Positions 44,170-54,234 of a stretch of DNA of 64,000 bases are shown in pieces. The stretch covers positions 27,683-91,682 of the forward strand of contig CANNFT010000016.1 in assembly GCA_947503895.1 (NCBI GenBank), written 5' to 3'. This DNA is from an uncultured Saccharospirillaceae bacterium (GTDB lineage: Bacteria; Pseudomonadota; Gammaproteobacteria; Pseudomonadales; Oceanobacteraceae). Numbering within the stretch: the first letter of the stretch is position 1; the number at the start of each line of letters is the position of its first letter. The position numbers and the translations under genes were made by a program. The notes below the pieces were generated by a model that was not told where the DNA came from, ran no database searches, and worked only from the letters and a program-made list of their open reading frames with translations.

Positions 44170-46872
44170 ATGGATGCCGCTTTACTGAGCCAAATCTTTG
44201 ATGCTAACGCCTTTCGCAAGGCGTTAGCAGACACCCCCTCCGCCCTTCCCCTTTTCAAAACGGCATTAAAAGATGCGCAAAATGCTATGGACGAGCATTT
44301 CAGAAAGACCCTCGATGCCGTCACCCTCGTCAACGCCCGAGCCTGGTTTATGGATCAGCTACTGGCGATCGCGTGGGAGCAGTACTTTGTCGAGATAGCC
44401 ACCTCAACACCAGACGATATTGCGCTGCTCGCCGTTGGTGGATACGGACGCGGTGAACTTCACCCCAAGTCGGATATTGATGTATTACTGCTATTAAAAG
44501 ACGAAACTGCTTTTGATAAATACAAAGAGCCCATGCAAATGTTCGTAACATTTCTATGGGATCTAAAGCTGGATGTTGGCCATGGTGTTCGAACCCTCGA
44601 AGATTGCCACCGCGAAGCTGAGAAAGACCTCACCATTGTGACCAACCTAATGGAAACCCGCACATTAACTGGGTGCGACCTGCTGCGTAATCAAATGCTC
44701 GAACTAACCGGTCCGAAAAGCATTTGGCCAAGCCATGAATTCTTCCTAGCAAAATGGGATGAACAGGTTGAGCGTCACAAAAAGCATCACGACCTCGATT
44801 ACAACTTAGAGCCGAATTTAAAAAACTGCCAAGGTGGGTTGCGTGACATACACACCATCGTTTGGATGCTGCATCGGCACTATGGGGATAAACAGCTTTC
44901 TGATTTGGTAAGTCGCGGCATTCTGACTGATTTCGAATACGAAATATTGCACCGATGTCGTGATTTTTTATGGCAACTTCGTTACGCGTTGCACATGGTC
45001 ACACAACGTGAAGAAGATCAGCTGCTGTTCGACTACCAGCAAGAAATCGCTGACATTTTAGGCTTTGAAGAAGAGCAGGGTAAATTGGGCGTCGAGAATA
45101 TGATGCACCAATATTATCGCTATGGGGTCGCACTCACAGAACTTAACGATTTACTGCTATTGCGCTTTAAAGAGGTCATTGTTGAGAGCCAACAACCCGC
45201 TGAAATTGAAGTCATCAGTGAGCATTTTCAGCGCCACAATGGTTACCTCGAAATACGAGACCCTCAATTGTTTGAGCATACACCTTCAGCGATGCTCGAA
45301 GTATTTTACGTACTGGCCACCGATGATTCACTGAAAGGCGTGCGCGCCAATACAATTCGCGCACTGAGAGATAATCGTCATTTAATTGATGATGACTTTC
45401 GATCCAAACCCAATAATATTCGCACTTTTATGGCGTTTATTCGCAGCCCCAATCATGTTGTGCGCGAACTCGACCGCATGATGCGTTACGGCATACTCGG
45501 GCAGTACATTCCTGAATTCGGTCAAATCATTGGCCATATGCAGCACGATCTTTTGCACGTTTACACACTGGATCAACACACCTTTCGTGCCATTCAATTT
45601 TTACGAGAAATGCGCCACACGCCTGACAAACAAAAGTTTCCATTAGCCTCAAAATTGGTTCATCGAATTCCCAAAAAAGAAGTCTTATACATCGCGGCCC
45701 TGCTGCACGACGTGGGAAAGGGGCTTCCAGGTGAGCACGAAGAAACTGGGGCCGAAATTGCCGAGCACTTTTGCATACAACACGGTATGAGCCAAAAGGA
45801 CACCGACCTCATTGTCTGGCTGGTGCGTAACCACCTCATATTCTCTCAAGGTGCTCAACGCTTAGACACCAGCGACCCAGACACCATGCATCATTTTGCT
45901 AGCCAGATTCATGATGTCATTCGCCTCAACCATCTTTACATGCTGTCCGTGGCCGACATCCATTCGACCAACAAAAAATTGTGGAATAGTTGGCGCGCCG
46001 AACAAATGCACAATTTATATCGAGAAGTTCTGCGTCGCTTACGCCGAGGCCTATCAAACCCAATTAATAAAGAAGACTGGGTGGAAGAAATACAGGAAGC
46101 CACTATCCAGCTACTGATTCCACGCGGCCACACAGAGCAAGCCGTCCGCGAACTTTGGGGCGACCCTGGGGATGATTATTTTTTACGTGAAAGCCCCGAA
46201 ACACTCGCTTGGCATGCAGAAGCTTTATTCAAGCACGGAAATAGTGAATCTCCCTTAGTGCTCATTGGCGAAACCAGTGATCATGAATTTGAAGGTGCCA
46301 CTCAAATATTCATTTATATGAAAGACCAACCGAATTTGTTTGCCGCCATGACAGCGTCTTTGGATCAATTGAACCTCAATATCCAAGATGCACGGATCAT
46401 GACTTCAGCGAACAAAAATACGTTGGATACGTACATCGTATTAGATGAACAAAATAAACCCATCACCAACCCTGAGCGCATTGCAAAAATTCAAAAAACG
46501 CTTGAGGAAGCTTTGTCTTGCCCAGATGAATTCCCCAATATCGTCAAGCGACGCGTCCCCAGAAGACTGAAACAATTTAAATTTAAGCCCTATATTACGA
46601 TCAGCAATGATCTCATCAATATGCGAACTTGCTTAGAAGTCAGCTCACCTGACAGACCGGGCTTACTCGCAAAAATGGGGCAGGTTTTCATGGAGCACAA
46701 CGTTAATCTGCAAACCGCTAAGATATTGACCGAAGGCGAACGGGTTGACGACATATTCTACATCTCGGATAAAAATGGCGAACCCATCAGCGACCCCGAA
46801 TTTTGCGAAACCCTGCAAAAAGCGCTAGTGGACGCGCTAAATGAGCAAATAGAGTTTCAAGGTACGTTTTAA
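44170..46872 (+). CDS. glnD: Bifunctional uridylyltransferase/uridylyl-removing enzyme GlnD
   Basis: Adds or removes UMP on PII proteins in response to glutamine, controlling nitrogen metabolism. The 900-aa protein has the nucleotidyltransferase motif GGYGRGELHPKSDIDVLLL (about residues 90-108), an HD hydrolase domain with LLHDVGKG (about 513-520), and two C-terminal ACT domains (about 715-790 and 820-895; the second with SSPDRPGLLAKMGQVF). The domain set is complete. It lies directly after map. Confidence 0.97.
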   Translation: MDAALLSQIFDANAFRKALADTPSALPLFKTALKDAQNAMDEHFRKTLDAVTLVNARAWFMDQLLAIAWEQYFVEIATSTPDDIALLAVGGYGRGELHPKSDIDVLLLLKDETAFDKYKEPMQMFVTFLWDLKLDVGHGVRTLEDCHREAEKDLTIVTNLMETRTLTGCDLLRNQMLELTGPKSIWPSHEFFLAKWDEQVERHKKHHDLDYNLEPNLKNCQGGLRDIHTIVWMLHRHYGDKQLSDLVSRGILTDFEYEILHRCRDFLWQLRYALHMVTQREEDQLLFDYQQEIADILGFEEEQGKLGVENMMHQYYRYGVALTELNDLLLLRFKEVIVESQQPAEIEVISEHFQRHNGYLEIRDPQLFEHTPSAMLEVFYVLATDDSLKGVRANTIRALRDNRHLIDDDFRSKPNNIRTFMAFIRSPNHVVRELDRMMRYGILGQYIPEFGQIIGHMQHDLLHVYTLDQHTFRAIQFLREMRHTPDKQKFPLASKLVHRIPKKEVLYIAALLHDVGKGLPGEHEETGAEIAEHFCIQHGMSQKDTDLIVWLVRNHLIFSQGAQRLDTSDPDTMHHFASQIHDVIRLNHLYMLSVADIHSTNKKLWNSWRAEQMHNLYREVLRRLRRGLSNPINKEDWVEEIQEATIQLLIPRGHTEQAVRELWGDPGDDYFLRESPETLAWHAEALFKHGNSESPLVLIGETSDHEFEGATQIFIYMKDQPNLFAAMTASLDQLNLNIQDARIMTSANKNTLDTYIVLDEQNKPITNPERIAKIQKTLEEALSCPDEFPNIVKRRVPRRLKQFKFKPYITISNDLINMRTCLEVSSPDRPGLLAKMGQVFMEHNVNLQTAKILTEGERVDDIFYISDKNGEPISDPEFCETLQKALVDALNEQIEFQGTF

Positions 46873-46886
46873 CCCTAAATGCGATG

Positions 46887-46927
46887 CGCGATAGCCGAAG
46901 GGTCATGCCGATGACCCTTTATCGCGC
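46887..46927 (+). terminator. Hairpin after glnD
   Basis: A long stem: GCGCGATA pairs with TATCGCGC, and inside it AAGGGTCAT pairs with ATGACCCTT around a GCCG loop. The T-run is short. It probably ends the map-glnD transcript. Confidence 0.65.
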
Positions 46928-47099
46928 TACTGCAATTCACCCCCATGCTGACTCAGTCCACCGTGCCACTTTATTTTTGAAAAAAATCATCATATCTATG
47001 AATAGTTAGCAGCTTAGGGGTTAGCAACCACTTACAACCAGTACAAATTTGCCATTGGGTCTACTATAATCCCCAGCTATTTGATTGTTGGTAGCCCTC

Positions 47100-48290
47100 A
47101 TGAATCCTAAATTGGCCCAATTGCAGCCCTATCCGTTTGAGAAACTCACTAAATTGAAAGCCGCTGCCACCATTACCAGTGAGCTACCGCATATCGCACT
47201 CTCCATTGGTGAACCCAAGCACGAAAGCCCAGACTTTGTACTCGCGTCACTGGCAAACAATTTACATACGCTGGCGAAATACCCCACCACCAAAGGTTTA
47301 CCCGAATTAAGGCAAAGTATTGCCCAGTGGTGCACGCAGCGATTTCATTTAACAAACCTAGACCCAGAAACCCAAATTTTACCGGTGAACGGCACAAGAG
47401 AAGCCATCTTTTCGTTCACTCAAGCCATGATTAATGCCGTGCCTGATGCATTGGTGGTCAGCCCAAACCCGTTCTACCAAATTTATGAAGGCGCAGCTTA
47501 TTTGGCCGGAGCCTCGCCTCACTACCTGCCATGCCTGCCAGAAAACGGATTCAACCCAGACTTCGACGCTGTGCCAGCCGAGATTTGGAAGAGCACCCAA
47601 ATATTATTTATTTGCTCTCCGGGCAACCCAACGGGTGCCGTCATTCCAATAGAGACTCTAAAGAAACTGATTAATCTTGCGGATGAACACGATTTTATCT
47701 TGGCGAGCGATGAGTGCTACAGCGAAATATTCGTTGAAGGTGCAGACGCACCTGTTGGGCTACTCGAAGCATGCGCAGCCATTGGTCGTCACGATTACAA
47801 GCGTTGTGTGGTGTTTCATAGCTTAAGTAAGCGCTCAAATTTACCAGGGCTGCGATCTGGCTTTATCGCCGGTGATGCCAATCTTTTATCCGCATTTTTT
47901 CAGTATCGAACCTATCACGGCTGCGCCATGCCGATCGCTACACAATTGGCCAGCATTGCCGCCTGGAATGACGAAGAACATGTCGCAGAAAACCGTAGGC
48001 TTTACACCCAAAAGTTCGATGCCGTGCTAAAAATCTTGTCACCGGTTATGAATGTACAGCAAAGCGATGCCAGTTTTTATTTGTGGGCCGAAACGCCCAT
48101 TGATGAAGAAGCGTTTGCACAACGACTTTTTGCAGAACAGCAAGTGACGGTTTTACCGGGTAGCTATCTATCACGAACCATCAACGGCGTGAACCCAGGG
48201 CAGCGTCGTGTACGCATGGCGCTCGTCGCCGAAGTGGAAGAATGCGTTGAAGCCGCCAAAAGAATACGCGCGCTGATTGAAAGCTTATAA
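47100..48290 (+). CDS. dapC: Succinyldiaminopimelate aminotransferase
   Basis: A PLP aminotransferase of the succinylase lysine/diaminopimelate pathway that makes N-succinyl-L,L-diaminopimelate. The 396-aa fold-type I protein has SPGNPTGAVI, the DECYSEIF segment, the PLP lysine in HSLSKRSNLPGLRSGF, and RRVRMALV near the end. The ATG at 47100 gives MNPKLAQLQPYPFEKL, matching the Pseudomonas DapC start. It is followed by an ArsC-like gene and dapD, the Pseudomonas order. Confidence 0.93.
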   Translation: MNPKLAQLQPYPFEKLTKLKAAATITSELPHIALSIGEPKHESPDFVLASLANNLHTLAKYPTTKGLPELRQSIAQWCTQRFHLTNLDPETQILPVNGTREAIFSFTQAMINAVPDALVVSPNPFYQIYEGAAYLAGASPHYLPCLPENGFNPDFDAVPAEIWKSTQILFICSPGNPTGAVIPIETLKKLINLADEHDFILASDECYSEIFVEGADAPVGLLEACAAIGRHDYKRCVVFHSLSKRSNLPGLRSGFIAGDANLLSAFFQYRTYHGCAMPIATQLASIAAWNDEEHVAENRRLYTQKFDAVLKILSPVMNVQQSDASFYLWAETPIDEEAFAQRLFAEQQVTVLPGSYLSRTINGVNPGQRRVRMALVAEVEECVEAAKRIRALIESL

Positions 48291-48365
48291 ACAGTACGTT
48301 TTGGGGAATGGTTTCACTAACATTCAATTGATGTATGCACACTCTAAGATGCAAGGCGTTAAAGC

Positions 48366-48710
48366 ATGAAAATGTTCGGCATAAAAAATTGCGACACAAT
48401 TAAGAAAGCTAAAAAATGGCTAGAGTCTGAAAACATTGCGTTCAGTTTTCACGATTACAAAAAAGACGGTTTAGAAAAATCACAAGTACTTGAGTGGGTT
48501 TCTACACTGGGCTGGGAAGCCTTAATTAATAAGCGTGGCACCACATGGCGCAAACTTCCAGATGACGTAAAAGACAGCATTAATGAATCGATCGCCGTCG
48601 AATTAATGCTAGATAACCCATCTATTATTAAGCGCCCATTGCTAGAGCATAACGACCAACGCTTGTTAGGGTTTAATGAAGACGATTACAAAGATTTTGT
48701 TCGCCGTTAA
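48366..48710 (+). CDS. ArsC/Spx-family reductase-like protein (YffB type)
   Basis: A 114-aa thioredoxin-fold protein starting MKMFGIKNCDTIKKAKKWL, with a single N-terminal cysteine (about residue 9) in the NCDTIKKA motif, and GWEALINKRGTTWRKLP and IKRPLLEH downstream. The layout is that of YffB, a glutathione-dependent ArsC-like family. It regularly lies between dapC and dapD in Pseudomonas-type genomes, though a role in lysine synthesis is not shown. Confidence 0.92.
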   Translation: MKMFGIKNCDTIKKAKKWLESENIAFSFHDYKKDGLEKSQVLEWVSTLGWEALINKRGTTWRKLPDDVKDSINESIAVELMLDNPSIIKRPLLEHNDQRLLGFNEDDYKDFVRR

Positions 48711-48769
48711 TGAATAGACGCGCAATACAACACATATTAAATTTTTAAATGACTAAAGAGGAATAAAAC

Positions 48770-49783
48770 ATGGCATTAGCATTCGCAATCGGCGTAGGCT
48801 CACAAAATACCAAAAACGAATGGTTAGAAGTTTTTTATCAAAAACCGGTCTACCAACCGACCAGCGATCTAATGGATGCTGCAAAAGTAGCAGGATACGA
48901 AGGTGGCAACCAAACCATTGAGTTAGATGGCGATAAGTTAACTGCGCTAGCGGATAAATTAACTGGTGAGCAAGCTGCCTTGGCACAAGCGCTAACCGCA
49001 AGCAAAAAGCCAACTGTATTAGTGGTCCTTGAAAGCGATGCACAGGCTCAAAGTACCCCTGAGGTTTATTTAAAACTGCAATTAATATCACATCGCTTAG
49101 TGAAACCTCACGGCATTGATCTATCAGGCATCTTTGGACTGCTACCTAATGTTGCATGGACCAACAAAGGTGCCATTGATTTAGCTGAACTACCTGCCGC
49201 ACAACTCGAGTCACGCCTGCAAGGCGAAGTCCTTGAAGTCAACAGCGTGGATAAATTCCCGAAAATGACAGACTACGTAGTGCCAACCGGTGTGCGCATC
49301 GCGGACACATCTCGTGTGCGCCTTGGTGCATATATCGGCGAAGGTACGACCATCATGCATGAAGGTTTCGTTAACTTTAATGCAGGTACTGCGGGCACTT
49401 CGATGGTAGAAGGTCGAATCTCTGCAGGTGTATTTGTTGGGCAAGGTTCAGATCTCGGCGGTGGCTGTTCAACCATGGGCACATTGTCAGGCGGGGGTAA
49501 CATTGTTATTTCCATCGGTGAAAATTCACTGATTGGCGCCAATGCTGGTGTCGGCATTCCACTGGGTGATCGCTGCACAGTAGAAGCTGGGCTTTACATT
49601 ACGTCCGGCACGAAAGTGGCTGTTCTTGATGATAAAAACCAATTAGTTGAAAACGTCAAAGCTCGCGACCTAGCCGGCAAAGCAGATCTATTATTCCGTC
49701 GTAATTCTCAGTCGGGTGCCGTTGAGTGTAAAACCAATAAAACGGCCATTGAGCTGAATGAGGAATTGCACGCCAACAACTAA
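48770..49783 (+). CDS. dapD: Tetrahydrodipicolinate N-succinyltransferase
   Basis: Succinylates tetrahydrodipicolinate in lysine and cell-wall diaminopimelate synthesis. The 337-aa protein is of the longer Pseudomonas/actinobacterial class rather than the 274-aa E. coli class. The left-handed beta-helix region (about 170-275) has VRLGAYIGEGTTIMHEGFVNFNAGT (in part), MVEGRISAGVFVG and SDLGGGCSTMGTLSGGG. An AAAGAGGAATAA site precedes the ATG. Confidence 0.95.
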   Translation: MALAFAIGVGSQNTKNEWLEVFYQKPVYQPTSDLMDAAKVAGYEGGNQTIELDGDKLTALADKLTGEQAALAQALTASKKPTVLVVLESDAQAQSTPEVYLKLQLISHRLVKPHGIDLSGIFGLLPNVAWTNKGAIDLAELPAAQLESRLQGEVLEVNSVDKFPKMTDYVVPTGVRIADTSRVRLGAYIGEGTTIMHEGFVNFNAGTAGTSMVEGRISAGVFVGQGSDLGGGCSTMGTLSGGGNIVISIGENSLIGANAGVGIPLGDRCTVEAGLYITSGTKVAVLDDKNQLVENVKARDLAGKADLLFRRNSQSGAVECKTNKTAIELNEELHANN

Positions 49784-49813
49784 GTCATACGCAATATTTT
49801 GAGGGCTGTTCGG

Positions 49814-49859
49814 TGTAACACACCTCAATGGAAAGCTAGCAACACACGGATGTGTTACA
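49814..49859. repeat. Inverted repeat downstream of dapD
   Basis: TGTAACACA (49814-49822) and TGTGTTACA (49851-49859) are perfect nine-base partners separated by 28 bases. There is no T-run. It could be an RNA hairpin at the dapD transcript end or a protein-binding site; no regulator is suggested by the context. Confidence 0.5.
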
Positions 49860-49947
49860 GAGCTTGATATAAATGCCTATGACGCAAATTTAGGCAATTC
49901 AACCGCATTAAGCGAATAAGAATAACCATTAAGTTCTGGTAGTATTT

Positions 49948-51057
49948 ATGGCAATCATCAAGATAATCATCTCTTTTTTAATCTGTACTCTACTTTCATT
50001 CAACATTATGGCCGCCACTTTAACTGCACAACAATTTGCTGAGCAGTGGGACAACGGCAACAAATTTCGCATCATGCGACATCAAGCCAATATTTTGAAT
50101 AAAAATAGTGACCTGTACAGCACTGACGCTATCAAAGTTCGTTACTTTGAAACAACAGAGACTTACGAAGTTGAAGAGTCCGTTAAAACACTAGAAGCGA
50201 AAATGGCGGCGGTTAACATTGGCATGTACGGAAAGTACGCCTTGCTTGATATCGGCGCACTGGATGTACGCGAGGTAGGGAGCGACGTACGGAGCACAAA
50301 TGACGATAACACGGAGGAGCAAACGCTAAATGCCAGTAAATACAGTCGAGTTGTATTAGCAGGCAGATACAATGAACTACCTTTTGGTGGTCTGACAGCA
50401 GGGTTAATTATCAACGAAACTCCCGTCACAGATGCAGAAAACAAGCTTGTTTTTAATGAAAGCAATACTCATGCAAACCCCTTTATTGTTGCCAGTTTAT
50501 TTGGGTTTCAATTTATGGCAGTCGATTCACAAGCAGACAATGTTTGGGTCGAAACATCATCATTCCGCTACGACTGGAAACCAGCTTACGCTGAAATACA
50601 ACGTTCTAAAATTCACCAAGTCGGGCAAGAAGAATACGATGCCCGTTATTCAGATGAGTATATATTCATAATAGGACACGAAAATGAGTGTGGAACTGGC
50701 TTTCGCTCGACAACTGCTGACTGCCATTATTTATTTTCAAGAAACAATACCTACAATGACCAATCCCAAGGCTGGAGCCTTTCCGTTAAACACCCATACT
50801 ATCAAATACGCATAAATAGCTTTGACAAAAAGGGCGACGTTCGTCAATCACTCTTAGGTGGATCTGCAAAGGTGGGATTCAACATTCGAGATACTACGAA
50901 TGGCGTCGGCATCAAGTTAATGCTTGGGGCTCAATATAATGATGGCAGTGAACAAGTATTTGACGTGGCTGATGAGTGGATGCTGGGATTTGAACTAGAG
51001 TTTACAGAGCTTTTTGGTGAGATCATGTCTAAACACTCTGAAACAAACCCAATGTAA
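49948..51057 (+). CDS. Exported protein of unknown function
   Basis: A 369-aa protein with a signal peptide (residues about 1-22, ending MAA). The mature part alternates short beta-like strands (VVLAGRYNELPFGGLTAGLIIN and SLSVKHPYYQIRINSF in part) and ends with a barrel-like stretch (VGIKLMLGAQYNDGS, MLGFELEFTELFG). This suggests an outer-membrane barrel or a large periplasmic beta protein. Two cysteines (ECGTGF and ADCHYLF) may form a disulfide. It lies alone between dapD and the isomerase-like gene. No family recognised. Confidence 0.7.
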   Translation: MAIIKIIISFLICTLLSFNIMAATLTAQQFAEQWDNGNKFRIMRHQANILNKNSDLYSTDAIKVRYFETTETYEVEESVKTLEAKMAAVNIGMYGKYALLDIGALDVREVGSDVRSTNDDNTEEQTLNASKYSRVVLAGRYNELPFGGLTAGLIINETPVTDAENKLVFNESNTHANPFIVASLFGFQFMAVDSQADNVWVETSSFRYDWKPAYAEIQRSKIHQVGQEEYDARYSDEYIFIIGHENECGTGFRSTTADCHYLFSRNNTYNDQSQGWSLSVKHPYYQIRINSFDKKGDVRQSLLGGSAKVGFNIRDTTNGVGIKLMLGAQYNDGSEQVFDVADEWMLGFELEFTELFGEIMSKHSETNPM

Positions 51058-51188
51058 CTTTGATTCTCATGTCGAAGGTGAAGTATTGACCCATTCGTAT
51101 ATTAAATGCATGCTAAAGAAATGCATTTATACACGCTCCGCATAAGTGAGTCCGTTTGACATAACGGCAGAATGGCAATAGGTCGCCT

Positions 51189-52511
51189 ATGAGAAGCTTA
51201 CTATCCACCTTCGTGACTCAATACTGGTCACGAAGCGCCTACCTTGCAAGCATTCATAAAAAAGAAGAATTAAAGCTCCTCAACACGGGTCATCCACGGC
51301 AGGTTCATGTCTTTTTAGCGCTGGACGATCCTTATAGCTTTCTACTATTGCAAGTGATGCCTGGTTTTCAAATACGTTTCGATTTAAAGCTCACTTACCA
51401 CCTCATTCATAATCGCCAACAGGATATGTTTCCGGAACCTGAACGATGGCGCTACTGGGCAATCGACGACGCCCAAGCACTCGCAGAAATTTATCAACTA
51501 GATCTACCAAATACCTATCCCTCTCTTCAGATAATACAGCAATGCCAAAAAAGGTGGTGTCTGCATTCAAATATTTCGACTGCCCAAGCACTCGATATCT
51601 TCCAAGAAGCTTGGCATACGCATGCTGATTCAAATACATTGCAACACCCGCCTGAAATCAATCCTCCCACAGACACACCCGCCGCCATATCTCAATCTGA
51701 GAAAACCTTAAAATCCTTAAAAGGATATTTACCTGCTACGATTTTTTATGCAGGTGATACCTATTGGGGGATCGACCGTTTAGAACATCTTGAACTAAGA
51801 CTTATCAAGAAAACAGCTGGGCAAAATGCACTGACTGAGCGTTCGTCGCTGAGCACACATCAAAGTAAAATTGAATTTAACCGTCATTATGCTCAATTCT
51901 GTCAACATAGCCCTGAATCAGTCATCGATAAAACCACGCCAATTGTGTTTTATTTTTCGATGCGCAGCCCCTATTCCTATTTGGCGCTTATCCGCCTAAC
52001 GCAATTAAGTGAGCATTATCAAATTCCTTTAAAGATAAAACCCGTTTTACCTATGATCATGCGGGGTTTAAAAGTACCCAGAAATAAAGTTCGCTATATC
52101 TTTTTTGATACACTTCGGGAAGCCAAAAAATACGGCATTCCTTATGGTAAAGTTGCCGACCCTCTAGGAAAAGGCGTCATTAATTGCTATGCATTATGGG
52201 AATGGGCAGAACAACAAGGAAAAGGTGTTCTGTTTTTAAATGCATTCTCAACAGCCGTCAATGCAGAAGGCATACGAGCAGACACTCAAGCTGGACTAAA
52301 ATTAATTTGCGAACGCTGCGAATTGAACTACGACGACGCTTGCCTTCAATTAACATCAGATAGCTGGAAAAAATGGGCAAAACAAAACCAGAGTGATTTG
52401 TACGACGCTGGCATGTGGGGTGTTCCCACCATTCAATATAAAAACACCTTAGTGTGGGGGCAAGATCGAATATGGCGCATTGAGCAAGCACTGTTGGATG
52501 ACCAACCCTAG
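51189..52511 (+). CDS. Two-domain DsbA-fold / 2-hydroxychromene-2-carboxylate isomerase-like protein
   Basis: A 440-aa protein with two thioredoxin-fold units. The second (about residues 255-440) matches the DsbA-like/HCCA isomerase family: VFYFSMRSPYSYLALIRL, then FDTLREAKKYGIPYGKVADPLG and the closing MWGVPTIQYKNTLVWGQDR. The first (about 36-210) has a similar but degenerate start (HVFLALDDPYSFLLLQVMP). Neither has a CxxC disulfide motif, so it is not a thiol oxidoreductase of the DsbA type. There is no signal peptide. Substrate unknown. Confidence 0.85.
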   Translation: MRSLLSTFVTQYWSRSAYLASIHKKEELKLLNTGHPRQVHVFLALDDPYSFLLLQVMPGFQIRFDLKLTYHLIHNRQQDMFPEPERWRYWAIDDAQALAEIYQLDLPNTYPSLQIIQQCQKRWCLHSNISTAQALDIFQEAWHTHADSNTLQHPPEINPPTDTPAAISQSEKTLKSLKGYLPATIFYAGDTYWGIDRLEHLELRLIKKTAGQNALTERSSLSTHQSKIEFNRHYAQFCQHSPESVIDKTTPIVFYFSMRSPYSYLALIRLTQLSEHYQIPLKIKPVLPMIMRGLKVPRNKVRYIFFDTLREAKKYGIPYGKVADPLGKGVINCYALWEWAEQQGKGVLFLNAFSTAVNAEGIRADTQAGLKLICERCELNYDDACLQLTSDSWKKWAKQNQSDLYDAGMWGVPTIQYKNTLVWGQDRIWRIEQALLDDQP

Positions 52512-52710
52512 GTCACCATTATAGTGACCGTCTGCAATCTAAACGGCCTCAGCATGACCAAATGGTCCAATTAGGCCGTAACGGCCGTTGAATAAGGGTT
52601 TATGACCATAGATGCAAACCAACACGCCCTCATCAGCGGACACCCTTCACATAATTATCGTCTAGGCTATGGAATAGTACTGGTTACATTTTTGCTTGGG
52701 GGCAACGGTA

Positions 52711-54222
52711 ATGATTCCAATTTCCAACCTGATTCCAGGGCAGCCTATCTTGTCTTGGATTTTGGTTTTAGTGGGTGCCACCTTAATCTTGTATTTTGTA
52801 CGTACACCCGCACATCAGTTACTTCAATCTATAGGCAACCTTGGTTATCGAAGTTTACGTCTGAGCAGCCGAACACTGAGTGCCGCAGCCCTAAGAGTCT
52901 CAACGCGCAATCGAGAAGTATTATTTGAACACGGTCGTGAATTAGCCGAGCGTGAATTAGAGCGAAACTTTATTCGATTAGGGGAAATGGTCGAAAAGGA
53001 CCTCGCACGTTACCCCAATATTCAAAGAAATATCGAACAAAATATTGCTCAGATGGAAGACAAGCTTTCTGAAACCGGACTCGTACCACCACCCGTTCCG
53101 GAATGGACAGAAGCGGTAGAAGCCATTGCCAAACTCAAAGACAGCACGAAAAACGATGCCGTCGTAGGAAAACTTCTCCAAGCCATTTATGAGGCATTTC
53201 ACAAGCAGCAGGCCGAAGTGCTGTCTGTATATCGTCAAGACATTGGCAAGCGACATGGCTTATTAAAGGATGCAATGGCGTTCTGGCGACGCCTTAACCA
53301 CCAAGTGATGGAGGTCGGCAAAGGTTGGCAAAATCTAATTGATAAAGCCAAAGGCATTGATCGTAATCTCGAGCATTTCGAAAATTTATTAAATGGCTCT
53401 CCAAAAGCCGAACGGATATTAAAAGCTTCCACAACGACGCAGTTTTTTGTCTCGCTACTGGTGGTGGTGATCGCAGGCTTTGGAGCGTTTGTTAACTTCA
53501 ATCTTATTGCTTTACCCATGTCAGAATTGATGCCTGCAAGCTCTCAGGTAGCCGGTATGGATGTCGCACAAATAGGTGCCGCTGTCATTATTTTATTAGA
53601 AATAGTTGTTGGCCTATTTTTTATGGAAGCCATTGGCATCACTCGGCTTTTTCCCATCATTACCTTTATGGAAGATAAAAAACGAATTATATGGGCATGG
53701 GTGTGTATATCTTTTCTATTAGCACTATGCTGTGTAGAAGCTGGATTGGCGTTTATGCGAGAACAAATGGTGGAAGAGAAAGCGCTGCTCACTAGCTTTC
53801 TTGTGGGTGGAGAAACGGCTGCCAATGAAGCCGCTACCACTGCCGCCAAAGACGGCGCTAATTTAATTCCTATGATTGGCCAAATGACGCTCGGTTTTGT
53901 ATTGCCGCTCATTCTCATGTTTGTTGCAATCCCGCTGGAATCTTTAATCCATACAGGGCGTAATGTACTGGGCGATATGTCTGTCTATTTTTTAAGGTTC
54001 ATGAGTGCTCTACTAAGAGTTCTGGCTGTGACACTGCGTAATGTTGGTACGGCACTTGAAAAAGCGTACGATATTTTATGTTTCGGACCGCTGTGGATAG
54101 AGCATCTTGTTGAAAGTCGACCCGTACCCGAAAATCATGTCACAGATAAACCCGTTAAAAAGAAAGGTCGTACCACAAAAGCTTCTGATCATTCAGATGA
54201 CAAACTTAAATCCGAGGAATAA
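52711..54222 (+). CDS. Coiled-coil multispan membrane protein of unknown function
   Basis: A 503-aa protein with one N-terminal membrane segment (about 10-30), a long charged, helical and probably coiled-coil region (about 55-250), then four or more membrane segments (about 262-285, 300-322, 335-358, 390-412), and a basic C-terminal tail (KPVKKKGRTTK). The ATG at 52711 is preferred over the TTG five codons upstream. No family recognised. The next gene, 12 bp downstream, encodes a VWA-domain lipoprotein, and the tight spacing suggests a joint function at the cell envelope. Confidence 0.78.
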   Translation: MIPISNLIPGQPILSWILVLVGATLILYFVRTPAHQLLQSIGNLGYRSLRLSSRTLSAAALRVSTRNREVLFEHGRELAERELERNFIRLGEMVEKDLARYPNIQRNIEQNIAQMEDKLSETGLVPPPVPEWTEAVEAIAKLKDSTKNDAVVGKLLQAIYEAFHKQQAEVLSVYRQDIGKRHGLLKDAMAFWRRLNHQVMEVGKGWQNLIDKAKGIDRNLEHFENLLNGSPKAERILKASTTTQFFVSLLVVVIAGFGAFVNFNLIALPMSELMPASSQVAGMDVAQIGAAVIILLEIVVGLFFMEAIGITRLFPIITFMEDKKRIIWAWVCISFLLALCCVEAGLAFMREQMVEEKALLTSFLVGGETAANEAATTAAKDGANLIPMIGQMTLGFVLPLILMFVAIPLESLIHTGRNVLGDMSVYFLRFMSALLRVLAVTLRNVGTALEKAYDILCFGPLWIEHLVESRPVPENHVTDKPVKKKGRTTKASDHSDDKLKSEE

Positions 54223-54234
54223 GGAGCATTCGCC

